Origin: Moorena bouillonii PNG
Lineage (GTDB): Bacteria > Cyanobacteriota > Cyanobacteriia > Cyanobacteriales > Coleofasciculaceae
Direction of reading: 5' to 3'
Assembly: GCF_001942495.1 (NCBI RefSeq)
Contig: NZ_MKZS01000001.1
Coordinates: 3,092,280 to 3,156,279 of the forward strand
Length of the DNA: 64,000 nucleotides
The position numbers were made by a program, and so were the translations under genes. Each line of letters starts with the position of its first letter. Position 1 is the stretch's first letter. This document shows, one piece after another, positions 1-9,114 of this stretch. The notes under the pieces were generated by a model, which saw only the letters and a program-made list of their open reading frames with translations, did no database searches and was not told the DNA's origin.

Positions 1-64
1 TCCCTGTTCCCTATTCCCTATTCCCTACTCCCTACTCCCTACTCCCTACTCCCTACTCCCTGCG
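1..64. repeat. Low-complexity tandem repeat (TCCCTA/CTCCCTAT type)
   Basis: The left edge is a run of about 7-14 bp units of the form TCCCTATTCCCTACTCCC. It directly abuts the 3' end of the ABC exporter gene. The same repeat type recurs at 44610-44695, 56950-57015 and 57478-57520, always between genes. Confidence 0.8.
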
Positions 65-2815
65 CTATAATTGCTGCTGATTCAGATAGAAATAATGTCC
101 TCGCTTTGCCATTAAGTCTTCGTGAGTACCGCTTTCAATCAAGACCCCTCTATCGAGGACTAAAATCAGGTCAGCTTTGCGTACGGTAGAAAGACGGTGA
201 GCAATCACTAGGGTGGTGCGGTTTTTGAGAATAGTATTGAGATTGGTCTGAATAATCCGCTCGGATTCTGCATCCAGGTGGGAGGTGGCTTCATCGAAAA
301 TTAATAGGTGGGGATTTCCCAAGAGGGCGCGAGCAATGGCTAAACGCTGTCGCTGTCCCCCAGACAACATCCCTCCTCCCTCCCCAATCTCGGTTTCATA
401 GCCCATGGGCAATTTTTGGATAAATTCATCAGCACCGGCCAGTTTCGCTGCTGCCATAATTTCGTCTAAGGTGGCTGAGGGATAAGCCAGACTGATGTTT
501 TCTCGAATTGTCCCTCCAAACAGAAAGGTATCTTGATCTACCACACCAATTTGCTGGCGCAAGGAGCCTAAGGAAAGACTGGTGATATCCTGCCCATCAA
601 TCAACACCTTCCCATCTGAGGGAAGATACAGCCCCAACATCAGCTTGGAAATCGTGCTTTTCCCGGAACCACTGCGCCCCACTAGGGCGACCATTTGCCC
701 TGGTTTTACCTCAAAACTAAGATTTTCCAGGACATTGGTATCACTTTCTGGGTGATAGCGGAAGGTGACCTTATCAAAACGAATGTGACCGCGCAATTGA
801 GGTAATGATTGCCGTGCTTGATAGTGCAAATCTTCTTCTGGTTGGTAATCCAGCACATCATTGATGCGCTCCATAGCAATCACCACTTCCTGAAATTCAT
901 TCCACAGTACCGTGATCCGCTGGAAAGGGGTAATCACATTACCCAGCAACATATTAAAAGCCACCAATTGCCCAATGGTGAGCTGATTTTGAATCACCAA
1001 CCATGCCCCAAACCAGAGCAGTGCGGTAGTGGCTAACCCCTCGATGGTATTGCTGAAAATCTGGAGTCGATTGCTAATCACTTGCCCAGAAAAGTTAGTT
1101 TTAACCTCTTTATTTAATAACTCTTCCCAATGCCAGCGTACGGTTTGCTCAACTGCTGTAGACTTGACAGTGCGGACACCAGAAAGCACTTCAATCAGAT
1201 AACTGCTTTCTTTTGCGATCGCATTAAATACTTCCCGAGAAATTCGTTTTAAAAAGGGTGTAGAAATCAACGCCAACAGGAAAAAGGGTGGTACAATTAC
1301 TAAAATTAGCAGCGCCATCTTCCAACTGTACCAAAACATCAATCCCACATAGATAAAAACTGTTACTAAATCTAGCAGGATAGATAACGCTTCACCGGTA
1401 AGAAACCGCTCAATTTTACGATTTTCCTGAATCCGGGAGGTAATATCACCCACAAAACGAGACTCAAAGAAACCTAAAGGTAATCGCAAGGTATGGCTGA
1501 TAAACCCCACAATTAGTGCTAGGTCTACTTTATTTGCGGTGTGGTCAAGCAAATATTGCCGCAACCCGGTAATCGCAACCCGAAACATAGTAAACATCAG
1601 CAATCCTAACCCCACAGCGGTTAGGGTGAGGGTGCTCCGTTGCACCACCACTCGGTCTAAAATTATCTGGGTAAATATCGGTGTAATCAGACCAAATATC
1701 TGGATCATCAGGGAAGCAAAAAACACCTCCAGCAACACGACACTGTGAGGCTTTACCAACTCAAAAAATTGCCAGAAAGAGGTCTTACTTTCTTTGGTAT
1801 CCTTCAGGATTGCTGTGGGTTCCAGTAGCAGTACATAACCAGTCCAATCCGCTTTGAATTCCTGGTGGCTCAGACTTTTCTGACCAAGAGCAGGGTCAGC
1901 AATTACCACATGCTTGTTGGTGATTTCATAAACAACAATAAAGTGTTTTCCTTCCCAGTGGACAATCGCAGGTAGCTGTTGTTTTGCCAGTCGATCCAGA
2001 CTAGCTTTCACTGGTCGAGTGGAAAAGCCAATACTTTCGGCAGCCGCTGATAGTCCCCGCAATGAAGCGCCATTACGGTCAGCATTGGAGATATCTCGCA
2101 AGCGATTAACACTGAATCGTTTCCCCCAATAGCGACCGATCATCACCAGACAGGCAGCACCGCAGTCAGAACCACTCTGTTGGGCAAAAAACGGATAGCG
2201 CCGGATCACTCGCTGCCACAAATGACCAACTTTTTGAGTAGGGCTAGGAAAGTAAGCTTTGCTGATGGTTTGCTTGGGTTTTTCGTCTCCGGAGGTGGGG
2301 ATGTCTTTCTTCTGTCCCACTCCCGCTACTTCCGCTATTCTCCCTTTCTCCCCCTCTCCCAAAGCACTCTCCGAGGGCATCAGCAGGGAATTTTGCCCTT
2401 GGGCCTGACGATAAAAATGTTCGCGGATTTGGGGATGTTTGCTAATCAGGGGAAATAACAGTTCCGGAGTTAGATAACAGAGCTTAGTTTTGAGGGAAGC
2501 TCTGGCTGAGTAACACTCAAAAGACTCTTCTGGAAAGAAAGTACACTCCCCAAACGAAGCTCCAGCTTCTAAGTTGGTAATTAACTCCCCGGCACTATTA
2601 ATCAGTCTGACCTTTCCGGAAATCACAATATAAATGCCAGCTTCAGCATCTGTTGACTGCCAAAATTGACCGACCGTTGGCTCGCGATATTTTATTTGTT
2701 TGAGACAGCGTGATACTTCTAATTCTGAAAGAGAATGCCCTAGAGTATTAGCGAGCTGCTCAGGGGAAATCAGTGGATTAGATCTAGGATTAGATGTAGA
2801 TGTATGTCGAACCAT
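65..2815 (-). CDS. HetC-like peptidase-C39 ABC exporter with N-terminal cyclic-nucleotide-binding domain
   Basis: Probable inner-membrane exporter that cleaves a double-glycine-type leader and pumps out the peptide. Numbering is from the ATG at 2815 (916 aa). Residues about 30-130 form a cNMP-binding-like domain. A C39 peptidase follows, with catalytic Cys about 218 in QQSGSDCGAACL, His about 291 in GKHFIVVYE and Asp about 307 in IADPA. Then come a six-helix ABC membrane domain and an ATPase with Walker A GRSGSGKST, signature LSGGQRQR and Walker B LLIFDEATSHLD. All key residues are present. The cNMP-C39-ABC order is that of Anabaena HetC. An upstream in-frame ATG at 2872 would overlap the HTH gene by about 50 bp; I prefer 2815, which lies 4 nt after that gene's stop and fits coupled translation. 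No leader peptide substrate is seen nearby. Confidence 0.88.
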   Translation of the reverse strand: MVRHTSTSNPRSNPLISPEQLANTLGHSLSELEVSRCLKQIKYREPTVGQFWQSTDAEAGIYIVISGKVRLINSAGELITNLEAGASFGECTFFPEESFECYSARASLKTKLCYLTPELLFPLISKHPQIREHFYRQAQGQNSLLMPSESALGEGEKGRIAEVAGVGQKKDIPTSGDEKPKQTISKAYFPSPTQKVGHLWQRVIRRYPFFAQQSGSDCGAACLVMIGRYWGKRFSVNRLRDISNADRNGASLRGLSAAAESIGFSTRPVKASLDRLAKQQLPAIVHWEGKHFIVVYEITNKHVVIADPALGQKSLSHQEFKADWTGYVLLLEPTAILKDTKESKTSFWQFFELVKPHSVVLLEVFFASLMIQIFGLITPIFTQIILDRVVVQRSTLTLTAVGLGLLMFTMFRVAITGLRQYLLDHTANKVDLALIVGFISHTLRLPLGFFESRFVGDITSRIQENRKIERFLTGEALSILLDLVTVFIYVGLMFWYSWKMALLILVIVPPFFLLALISTPFLKRISREVFNAIAKESSYLIEVLSGVRTVKSTAVEQTVRWHWEELLNKEVKTNFSGQVISNRLQIFSNTIEGLATTALLWFGAWLVIQNQLTIGQLVAFNMLLGNVITPFQRITVLWNEFQEVVIAMERINDVLDYQPEEDLHYQARQSLPQLRGHIRFDKVTFRYHPESDTNVLENLSFEVKPGQMVALVGRSGSGKSTISKLMLGLYLPSDGKVLIDGQDITSLSLGSLRQQIGVVDQDTFLFGGTIRENISLAYPSATLDEIMAAAKLAGADEFIQKLPMGYETEIGEGGGMLSGGQRQRLAIARALLGNPHLLIFDEATSHLDAESERIIQTNLNTILKNRTTLVIAHRLSTVRKADLILVLDRGVLIESGTHEDLMAKRGHYFYLNQQQL

Positions 2816-2819
2816 AATC

Positions 2820-3467
2820 TCATGCCATGTTGCTGGGATTAAATAGCCAAAAACTATTGGACTCGGAGCCATTAGCGGATTTCAGGTCAGAAATAAAGAT
2901 GCTGTGACCATCGTTTTCCTGTCTGCTAGGGGAGTTAACCTTTCTCCGTGTTGGTATAGTCGATAATCCCATGTCTTTGAGCAATCGTTGCAGGTGGCGA
3001 TTGCTGAGTTCAATCCCGAATTCTTTGGCCAGATGTTTGTTCAACCAATTCACTGTCCAGCGGCGAAAGGAATACCCATAATCCCGGGGACTCTGGTTAA
3101 TCAGTTCTTTCAAACGGTCTAAATACTCGTCATTGACTGCCTTGGGGCGACCAATTGGACAATCCTGCCATTGGTGAGCCATCCCACTACGAGCTATATG
3201 CATCCAATGTCTTACTGTTGCGGCACAACACCCCAAGGTTTGACAAATTTCCGTTTGAGATTTGCCCTCATCTGCTAATAACATAATTTGAATCCGCTGA
3301 CGGTAGGATTCATGTAAATCCTCTTCTAGGCTTTTTTGGAGTAGTTTGCGTTGGAAGGCTGTTAAATAATGACTTTGAGTAATTTTGGCTTCTGTATCTT
3401 GAGCGTTATTCATATCAATCTGTTTTCTATTTACCACAGTCCTAAATTGGGCATTTTTAACATTCAT
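2820..3467 (-). CDS. Helix-turn-helix / transposase-like DNA-binding protein
   Basis: 215 aa. The region about 40-110 looks like an HTH of the kind that opens IS630-family transposases (GKSQTEICQTLGCCAATVRHW). A second winged-helix-like segment follows at about 125-190 (YSFRRWTVNWLNKHLAKEFG ... LSNRHLQRLLKDMGL). No DDE catalytic domain follows, so this is either a domesticated regulator or a transposase N-terminal remnant. It ends 4 nt before the exporter start and so is probably cotranscribed with it, which favours a regulatory role. An ATG 18 codons downstream (MNNAQDTEAK) is an alternative start. Confidence 0.7.
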   Translation of the reverse strand: MNVKNAQFRTVVNRKQIDMNNAQDTEAKITQSHYLTAFQRKLLQKSLEEDLHESYRQRIQIMLLADEGKSQTEICQTLGCCAATVRHWMHIARSGMAHQWQDCPIGRPKAVNDEYLDRLKELINQSPRDYGYSFRRWTVNWLNKHLAKEFGIELSNRHLQRLLKDMGLSTIPTRRKVNSPSRQENDGHSIFISDLKSANGSESNSFWLFNPSNMA

Positions 3468-3477
3468 TGAATGTAAG

Positions 3478-3700
3478 CTATCAGCGGTCAGCGGTCAGCG
3501 GTCAGCCCTCAGCCCTCAGCGGTCAGCCTATGGGTATGGCCACAGGCTAGAAGCCTGTGCCACCCTACTTGAGGTGCCTTCAGCGGTCAGCCCTGAGCCC
3601 TCAGCCCTCAGCCCTCAGCCTTTAGCTGATAGCTGATAGCTGATAGCTGTTCGCGTAGCGTGCGCGTAGCGCTTAAGCTGATAGCTGATAGCTTACTAAT
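3478..3700. repeat. AGCGGTCAGC / AGCCCTCAGC / AGCTGATAGC repeat cluster
   Basis: Alternating 7-10 bp units (GGTCAGC, CCTCAGC, GATAGCT) with an embedded hairpin CACAGGCT-aga-AGCCTGTG at 3541-3559. Toward 3650-3672 it contains GCGTAGCG/TGCGCGTAGCGC of the HIP1-nested family. It is similar to clusters at 5149-5176, 17411-17450, 38672-38790 and 43455-43780. Confidence 0.8.
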
Positions 3701-3738
3701 GAGCTATTTAGAAACCCTATATAGACCCCAAGAGTTAA

Positions 3739-3770
3739 GCGATTGGCCTACGGCCACGCTACGCGAACGC
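3739..3770. repeat. HIP1-nested interspersed repeat (family A)
   Basis: Starts GCGATTGGCC, has the dyad GGCCTACGGCC in the middle and ends ACGCGAACGC. Removing the middle would leave a HIP1-like GCGATCGC. This is the typical family A form in the window. Confidence 0.75.
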
Positions 3771-4268
3771 AATCAACTTACAGTTCTAAAACAGATAGTT
3801 TTTACTTCGATGGAAGTAATTGTTAGTTCAAGAATAGTTGAATTAACTCTTGGTAGTAATGGCTGAATTATCTCCCATGAAAGATTATATAAGTAGTCGG
3901 CTCAAAATCAACGGTTTAGCATTAAGCAATCCTTAAAAAATGCCCATCATTGCTCCAACCCGATGGACTAAAAATTCACAAGAATTAAGATAATCTTAAA
4001 AACGTTGCTCCGAGTACTTATCACTAAACTATTGGTTATCTAAAGGGTATCGCTTTCACGAAAACTAAACTAAACCTTTAACTCTGTAAAGCTTTGATAA
4101 AGCTTGCATAAAGCTTTGATCAAAAAACAATGACCAAAAAACAATGATCAGATCAAATTCCATAGTTTATCCCTTTATCCACAATGGATGTAATCTGTAA
4201 TTATCGGGGGATGGGAATTAGGCACTAGCCAGGATCAATGCACCGATGAAGTGAGCACCACTGAAGGC

Positions 4269-4286
4269 TGACAAGGCTGCTTGTCA
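4269..4286. other. Perfect 7-bp hairpin
   Basis: TGACAAG-gctg-CTTGTCA in an otherwise empty region. No U-run follows on either strand, so it is not a plain intrinsic terminator. It may belong to a structured RNA with the hairpins at 4481-4535. Confidence 0.4.
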
Positions 4287-4480
4287 CACCTGAACGCTAT
4301 AGCTAGTTTTTTGATTGGGGTGGAAGCCTGAGTTAATGCATTTCCCTGGGTCAAACTTTAAAGGTGAATGTTATAGTTCACCATTTGCCACATGAGCGGG
4401 TTGTTGTGGTAAGCAAACTATTACGATGGCTGCAAACTGCTACATGTATAAGCAATATTGAGTTGGTAGTAACGGCTTCT

Positions 4481-4535
4481 TTACCTATTATTCCTTTATA
4501 ATAGGTAATGCTGACAGTACCCTTTTGGGTACTGT
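4481..4535. other. Two adjacent perfect hairpins, candidate structured RNA
   Basis: Hairpin 1: TTACCTATTA (4481-4490) pairs with TAATAGGTAA (4499-4508), a 10-bp stem with an 8-nt loop. Hairpin 2: ACAGTACCC (4514-4522) pairs with GGGTACTGT (4527-4535), a 9-bp stem with a TTTT loop. They are 5 nt apart. Neither has a clear U-tract, so they are not obvious terminators. Confidence 0.45.
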
Positions 4536-5032
4536 TTCACTGCAGTTTCTGTGTTAAGGCAATATGCAGAATATGCATTTAAATTTCAGTCCGAGCCACT
4601 ATTGATGTGTAGGCGTAATCCGCCAGAATTGGGATGAAAACCTCTCTGGGTAAGGGAAAAAGGTCAATTGCCTGAAAGTGAATACTTAATGATATACGCC
4701 TCCAAGGTGAATCGCCCTCCCCATCTAGGTTGATCGGTGATTGGATTGCAAGATTTTGTCAAAGTCCCGCTATCTGGTATTTGATTCATGACTATAACTC
4801 ATCCTTACTGGTTTAGGACAACCAAGAGCATCAAGCTTTATTGGTCCTCCTCACTATAATTAATCACTCCAAAAATTGAATTTTTATACAATTTTATGTA
4901 AAGTTTTGTAACGAATATCATGGTCATCACCCAGGCAATTCAACCTATGAATGCTAAAATAAACCACGATAAGGATTAAAATAAACATCTGTAGCGGGCT
5001 TGGGGAGAACTGGTTGAGAAAATTTTGCTTTT

Positions 5033-5112
5033 GCGATCGCGTAGCGTGACCTATGGTCAATCTCGTAGCGTGACCTATGGTCAATCCCGTAGCGTGACCT
5101 ATGGTCAATCGC
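5033..5112. repeat. HIP1 octamer followed by three 24-bp tandem copies (family A)
   Basis: GCGATCGC at 5033-5040 is followed by three copies (5041-5064, 5065-5088, 5089-5112) starting GTAGCGTGACCTATGGTCAA. They differ only near the end (TCTC, TCCC, TCGC). The period is exactly 24 bp. Confidence 0.85.
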
Positions 5113-5116
5113 CTTT

Positions 5117-5176
5117 GGCGGGCTCTTCGAGCCATCCCATAACGTAAGCCATCAGCCATCAGCCATCAGCCATCAG
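5117..5176. repeat. GGCTCTTCGAGCC dyad plus AGCCATC tandem
   Basis: GGCGGGCTCTTCGAGCCATC (5117-5136) has a GGCTCTTCGAGCC dyad and recurs inverted at about 8992-9012 next to a HIP1 site. It is followed by four AGCCATC units at 5149-5176. Confidence 0.65.
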
Positions 5177-5467
5177 CTAGCAGGCGCTTTAACTGCACTG
5201 GGTCGGATCAGTAAAACGAGCAGGGATTTTCAACCAGCCGTACCAGGACCCCCCAGCTTGTTTACTACCAACCGTTGATTAGCATGATAGGTGACAGCTG
5301 ATACCTCGAGGACTGTAAAACATAACCAGTCGTGTGTGACAATCGTTGTAATCTTCTCGTACAAAGACGGTTAACTCTGATCAGGAGTTTCTGGCAAAAA
5401 CCCTACCGACTATAAACTAATCAATCGCCATATACCTAATAGGGATGCGTGTAGGAATTGTGATAAT

Positions 5468-5527
5468 TTTTGTTCCCAGATCCGCTGTTCCCAGATCCGC
5501 TGTTCCCTGTTCCCAGATCCGCTGTTT
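5468..5527. repeat. Tandem TTCCCAGATCCGCTG repeat
   Basis: Three copies of about 15 bp containing TTCCCAGATCCGC, the last separated by TTCCCTG. It lies just beyond the 3' end of the cyclase gene. Confidence 0.75.
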
Positions 5528-5533
5528 CCACGG

Positions 5534-7459
5534 CTAACTGTTAATACCTGACGGCTTATATTCACTTCTATCATTTATCGACTTGTAGAGATCATCAAGC
5601 CTTTTCTTTACCTCTGGAGGTTGGGATGTAAAACGGATATAAAACCCTAGATGTTCTGTTTCAAGTGACGTCACTTTAGCATAGATGTCATCACTATATT
5701 CGGCTTGGGATTGATTTAATATATTTAGGCTTATATTACTGAGCTCTACTGGTAAATCCTCTCTTCGTCTCTCATAGGAACGCACTTTCGCTCCCTTAGC
5801 TGAAAGCTGAATTAAACTTCCGAGAAAAAGATTTTTGCCGATATGCTTTCCTTCCAAAACTTTATAGGTGAGTGGAATGGCTTTAGGAAGGGAAAAAAAA
5901 TCCTCATCGTCTTTAGGTAGAAATAGATTGTATTCATCACCAATTCCCACAACTTGATAGATAGTAATTGGCTGTTTAACCCCTTTTGGTTGTACCTGTT
6001 TGTACCCGTGAATCATCACGATTGACTTAACCTGTTCAAAGGTAGATTCTGAAATCAGAATTTGACCACCTATGGTATAGGATTCAATGCGATAGGTTAA
6101 GTTTACTTGGCTACCTACTACACTGTAATCGGTGCGTTTTTCCGAGCCAATATTGCCCACCACAACATCACCTGTGTTGATACCAATACCCATTTCTAGA
6201 GGTGGATAGCCCCAGGCATTCATCGTTTCGTTGACAGGAACCATTGCCAATTGCATCGCCACAGCACAAGCAACTGCCCGTTTTGTATCGTCTTCTCTGG
6301 CCGTGGGAGCACCAAATAAAACCAAAATTCCATCACCCATGAACTTATCAATGGTTCCTTGGTATTTAGTAATTACCTCTGACATATATTTCAGATAGAG
6401 GTTGAGGATTTGAACCACTTCTTCGGGAAGCAATCGTTCTGATAGGGCTGTAAATCCTCTTAAATCAGAGGTTAGTATGGTGAGAGTTTTGCGCTGGCCT
6501 CCCAGTTTCAATTCTTCGGGTTTTTCTAGTAACTTATCTACTACTTCCTTACTCAGGTAACGCCCAAAAATCTGACTAATGATTTGATTCCTTTTTTCTA
6601 AATCTTGGTTAGCTTCAGCCAAAGCAGCCGTGCGTTCCCTAACCCGCCTTTTTAATTCCTTTGCTGTTTGACGCAATCTACCGATAACCAAAATTAGCCC
6701 TGACAGTGCCAACACAGATAGTCCTCCTAAGGTGATAAATGTACTCCTCAGACTCATTTGTGTATGTACCACAAATTTATCTAGAGGCTGAATGATTTCC
6801 AAAACACCTCTGACCTCTCCTACTTTCCAGTCCATCCTGGGACTATCCGGATGGCTGTTATGACAAGCAATGCAGCTAGGCTCCATAATGATGGCTTCTG
6901 CATATCGAAATGAGGAACGACCTTGGATCTGCTCTTGGCGAAAAAATGACTGAGTGGGATATTTTCTCAAGAACTTGAGTGCATCCCATTCAAAATCATC
7001 TTTCGGACCCCCTTCAGCTTGTCGATGGGGAAAGGGATAATCACTGTAAAGCCTGATTAAAGCTCCCGTATCATTGGCACTGATGCGCGAACCCAGTTCT
7101 ATCACATAGGTGGCTGGATTAGGAATTGCCCCTTTTTTGGTGGTGTAGTCATGGGTAACGGTAATCCCATGAACAGTTTTAGCACGACTAACCACCTCAG
7201 TACTGTAGAGGTTACGTGCCTCATTAATAACTTGAGTGGATAAGGCGGAATACTCTAGTGCGTGGGATTCAATTAGATCCATAGAGAGACGAGACATGCT
7301 TGAGAGGGCAATTCCCACTCCCAGGCAAAACATGATCGTTAGAACCAGGATTATTCTCTGAAAAATTAGGTTGAGTAACCAGTTCCAGAGTTTAAAAATT
7401 AGGTGTCGCATCCCATAGAAACCCCAACCGAAAAGCGTGTTATTCAAAATCCCTTTCAC
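5534..7459 (-). CDS. Membrane sensor with DUF3365-like c-haem domain and class III nucleotide cyclase
   Basis: 641 aa from a GTG start; the ATG at 7411 (MRHLIFKLWNW) may be the real start. Numbering is from GTG. Order: TM helix about 34-55, an exported sensor domain about 60-235 with the c-type haem motif CIACH (Cys196, Cys199, His200), as in DUF3365/Tll0287-like domains, TM helix about 240-260, a short coiled coil 265-295, then a class III adenylate/guanylate cyclase domain about 320-505. Metal Asp332 (TSDLRGF) and Asp376 (FMGDG) and the VNLTYRIE segment (Asn453, Arg457) are present. The C-terminal 110 residues may be a degenerate PilZ-like fold (LSAKGAKV), a weak guess. Likely role: making cAMP or cGMP in response to a redox or gas signal. 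The neighbouring exporter has a cNMP domain, but a link is speculation. Confidence 0.85.
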   Translation of the reverse strand: MKGILNNTLFGWGFYGMRHLIFKLWNWLLNLIFQRIILVLTIMFCLGVGIALSSMSRLSMDLIESHALEYSALSTQVINEARNLYSTEVVSRAKTVHGITVTHDYTTKKGAIPNPATYVIELGSRISANDTGALIRLYSDYPFPHRQAEGGPKDDFEWDALKFLRKYPTQSFFRQEQIQGRSSFRYAEAIIMEPSCIACHNSHPDSPRMDWKVGEVRGVLEIIQPLDKFVVHTQMSLRSTFITLGGLSVLALSGLILVIGRLRQTAKELKRRVRERTAALAEANQDLEKRNQIISQIFGRYLSKEVVDKLLEKPEELKLGGQRKTLTILTSDLRGFTALSERLLPEEVVQILNLYLKYMSEVITKYQGTIDKFMGDGILVLFGAPTAREDDTKRAVACAVAMQLAMVPVNETMNAWGYPPLEMGIGINTGDVVVGNIGSEKRTDYSVVGSQVNLTYRIESYTIGGQILISESTFEQVKSIVMIHGYKQVQPKGVKQPITIYQVVGIGDEYNLFLPKDDEDFFSLPKAIPLTYKVLEGKHIGKNLFLGSLIQLSAKGAKVRSYERRREDLPVELSNISLNILNQSQAEYSDDIYAKVTSLETEHLGFYIRFTSQPPEVKKRLDDLYKSINDRSEYKPSGINS

Positions 7460-7559
7460 CCCTGGTTGAGAACACCATCTCAGAGGTGATAGTTATAGAG
7501 TTCCCTGAAATGCTGACAAAACCTAAATTTCGCTTGCCATTAGGACTAATACTTAATGC

Positions 7560-8342
7560 TTAATCTAGCCAATTTGAAAAATCCTGGGAAAATTGTTCAA
7601 GAGACAACAACTGAATTCTCGGGTCATTACAAGCAGATTCTTGCTCAGCTTTGGTGTTGTAGCCCCAATCAGCTAGATAGAGTTTCACCGGTTTGAGGTC
7701 TTGCTGCTGTTGCACAGATTTAAGGGTCTTGAGCCGATCTTCCACAAACCATAGTGTTACGGCTTCCCCTGGAAAAGTTTCAATTAATTGTCGTAGGGTT
7801 TGATGTTTGGGTCGTTTGGACTCCTTGCCAATAATTCTGTCTTGTGGTAATTTAATACCTTGTTGCAGCAATAGTTGTTTGATGAAGCGTCCTTCTTTAG
7901 TAGAAACAATATATACCTGTGTGGTATTTGTGGAAAGTATTTGATCCAACCGCTCAATCACACCGGGATAAAATTGGTGTAGACTCAACCAACCATCTAA
8001 ATCGGTAGTAATCCATTTATCCCGAATAGTGTCTAACTGCTTAGCTATATCGGTTCTGTCTAAGGTCTCGGAATTAACGATAGACTGGGAAACCGTTGAC
8101 CAATTCTGCAAAATCTCGTCTTCTGAAATACCGAGAATCAGCGCGTGAATCAATATTGGCATTTCCCAGCCGATTTGGATAACAGGTCGTAAGGGGTAGA
8201 AGCTAGCTGCTAAATTTTCGGGTGGTGTTTCACTGGCGGGTTTCCAAATTTGACAGTATGTACGCCACGCCGTCTGAAAATATTCTAATAGTCCGTTACA
8301 CAGAACACCGTCAAAGTCAAGAGCCAGAATTGTGGGTACCAT
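7560..8342 (-). CDS. HAD-superfamily hydrolase (phosphatase-like)
   Basis: 260 aa. HAD motif I is near the N-terminus (LALDFDGVLCNG: nucleophile Asp and second Asp). Motif II is probably the Thr/Ser of IVSTKEG and motif III Lys about 190 (GKESKRPKHQ). A late acidic motif FVEDRLKTL fits motif IV. The cap insert is about residues 20-120. Cytosolic by lack of signal or TM. The substrate cannot be told; cyanobacterial relatives are annotated only as HAD hydrolases. It stands alone, about 100 bp upstream of the cyclase gene on the same strand. Confidence 0.8.
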   Translation of the reverse strand: MVPTILALDFDGVLCNGLLEYFQTAWRTYCQIWKPASETPPENLAASFYPLRPVIQIGWEMPILIHALILGISEDEILQNWSTVSQSIVNSETLDRTDIAKQLDTIRDKWITTDLDGWLSLHQFYPGVIERLDQILSTNTTQVYIVSTKEGRFIKQLLLQQGIKLPQDRIIGKESKRPKHQTLRQLIETFPGEAVTLWFVEDRLKTLKSVQQQQDLKPVKLYLADWGYNTKAEQESACNDPRIQLLSLEQFSQDFSNWLD

Positions 8343-8544
8343 TTAACTTAATTAATACTTATGAATACTACAAATTACTATACTCAAAATTAAGGTAAAA
8401 ACCTAAAATAGTTTAGCTTTACATTTTTCCCTTAATCTTTACATTTATGCAATAATAGATAGCAAGGTTTTAGTGAATTGGTATAATTTTATAGCACCCT
8501 ATCAAGTTATAGTTTTTATGGCACTCCAGCAAATTTAAGAAGAT

Positions 8545-8618
8545 TGAGCTTTGCTCACGCTACGCTCCGGAAGCTAAGCTTCCGCGCTTATGGGATTGGC
8601 CGTAGGCCACGCTACGGG
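8545..8618. repeat. Family A repeats with GGAAGCTAAGCTTCC dyad
   Basis: Contains CACGCTACGC, the dyad CGGAAGCTAAGCTTCCG and a second unit GATTGGCCGTAGGCCACG. It borders the peroxidase remnant exactly at its 3' side. Confidence 0.7.
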
Positions 8619-8922
8619 ATCGACAATACCAAATTTTCCTGAATGTGAACCCAGTGTTGGTGTCTGACTTGCCTGTGACCAAAGCGGTAAGCAGCAACTG
8701 AAAACTCCACTGGAATAAATGGCTGATTTTGCCAGTTATACCATTGACGACCCTCCTTGAGCACGGTCTCAACTACTTCATAGGCTCACGATCAGGGGCA
8801 GAAACTTGTGTAGTACAATCCATTGGTAATGCCAAGGAACTAGAGACTGGGCTTCTTCAAACCGATCATGTTTCTCCTTGATACTCCAGCTTGTCAATCA
8901 CTGCGTTATGGAACTTGATAAA
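8619..8922 (-). pseudogene. Remnant of an animal-type haem peroxidase gene
   Basis: Reading the minus strand in shifting frames gives, in order, FIKFHNAVIDKLEYQGE, HDRFEEAQSL followed by PWHYQWIVLHKFLP, then EVVETVLKEGRQWYNWQ and PFIPVEFSVAAYRFGH. This is the conserved core of the animal haem peroxidase (peroxinectin-like) family, where the final segment carries the proximal His. At least two frameshifts and stops break it, both ends are missing, and a family A repeat abuts its downstream end. Not functional. The family call is from memory of conserved motifs. Confidence 0.65.
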
Positions 8923-9081
8923 CGGTAGCTGAACCTAAGAGTTTCAGAATTTCATGTTGGTGAGGGACTGCTGGCTTGGGAAATACGCGATGGCTCGAAG
9001 AGCCCGCCAAAAGCGATCGCATTGCTCACTTTATTACTCCATAAATCTAGCGCTATATATAAATTAGGAGCTCTCAACGTA

Positions 9082-9114
9082 TATAGCGTTTTCATTTCAC
9101 GTGAAAATGCTATA
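9082..9114. other. 13-bp inverted repeat
   Basis: TATAGCGTTTTCA pairs with TGAAAATGCTATA (one G-U pair), with a 7-nt loop TTTCACG. No U-tract. A possible MITE-like remnant or RNA element. Confidence 0.4.

Larger units (their letters stand above)
3468..5533. other. 2-kb gene-poor, repeat-rich intergenic region
   Basis: No convincing gene. It holds short dyad and tandem repeats at 3478-3700, a HIP1-nested repeat at 3739-3770, several hairpins between 4260 and 4540, a triple 24-bp HIP1-linked tandem at 5033-5112 and a TTCCCAGATCCGC tandem at 5468-5527. A 55-codon reading frame from ATG 3701 contains the 3739-3770 repeat in frame and is probably chance or a gene fragment. Confidence 0.6.

Noticed and set aside
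3660-3866. Plus-strand frame of about 68 codons
   Set aside because: It is opened by and contains repeat sequence (DWPTATLRER comes from family A); no homology recognised and no ribosome site.
4884-5159. Minus-strand frame of 91 codons
   Set aside because: Mostly the translation of the 24-bp tandem (LTIGHAT repeats).
8560-8772. Minus-strand frame of 70 codons
   Set aside because: Wrong frame of the peroxidase remnant, opened by a repeat.
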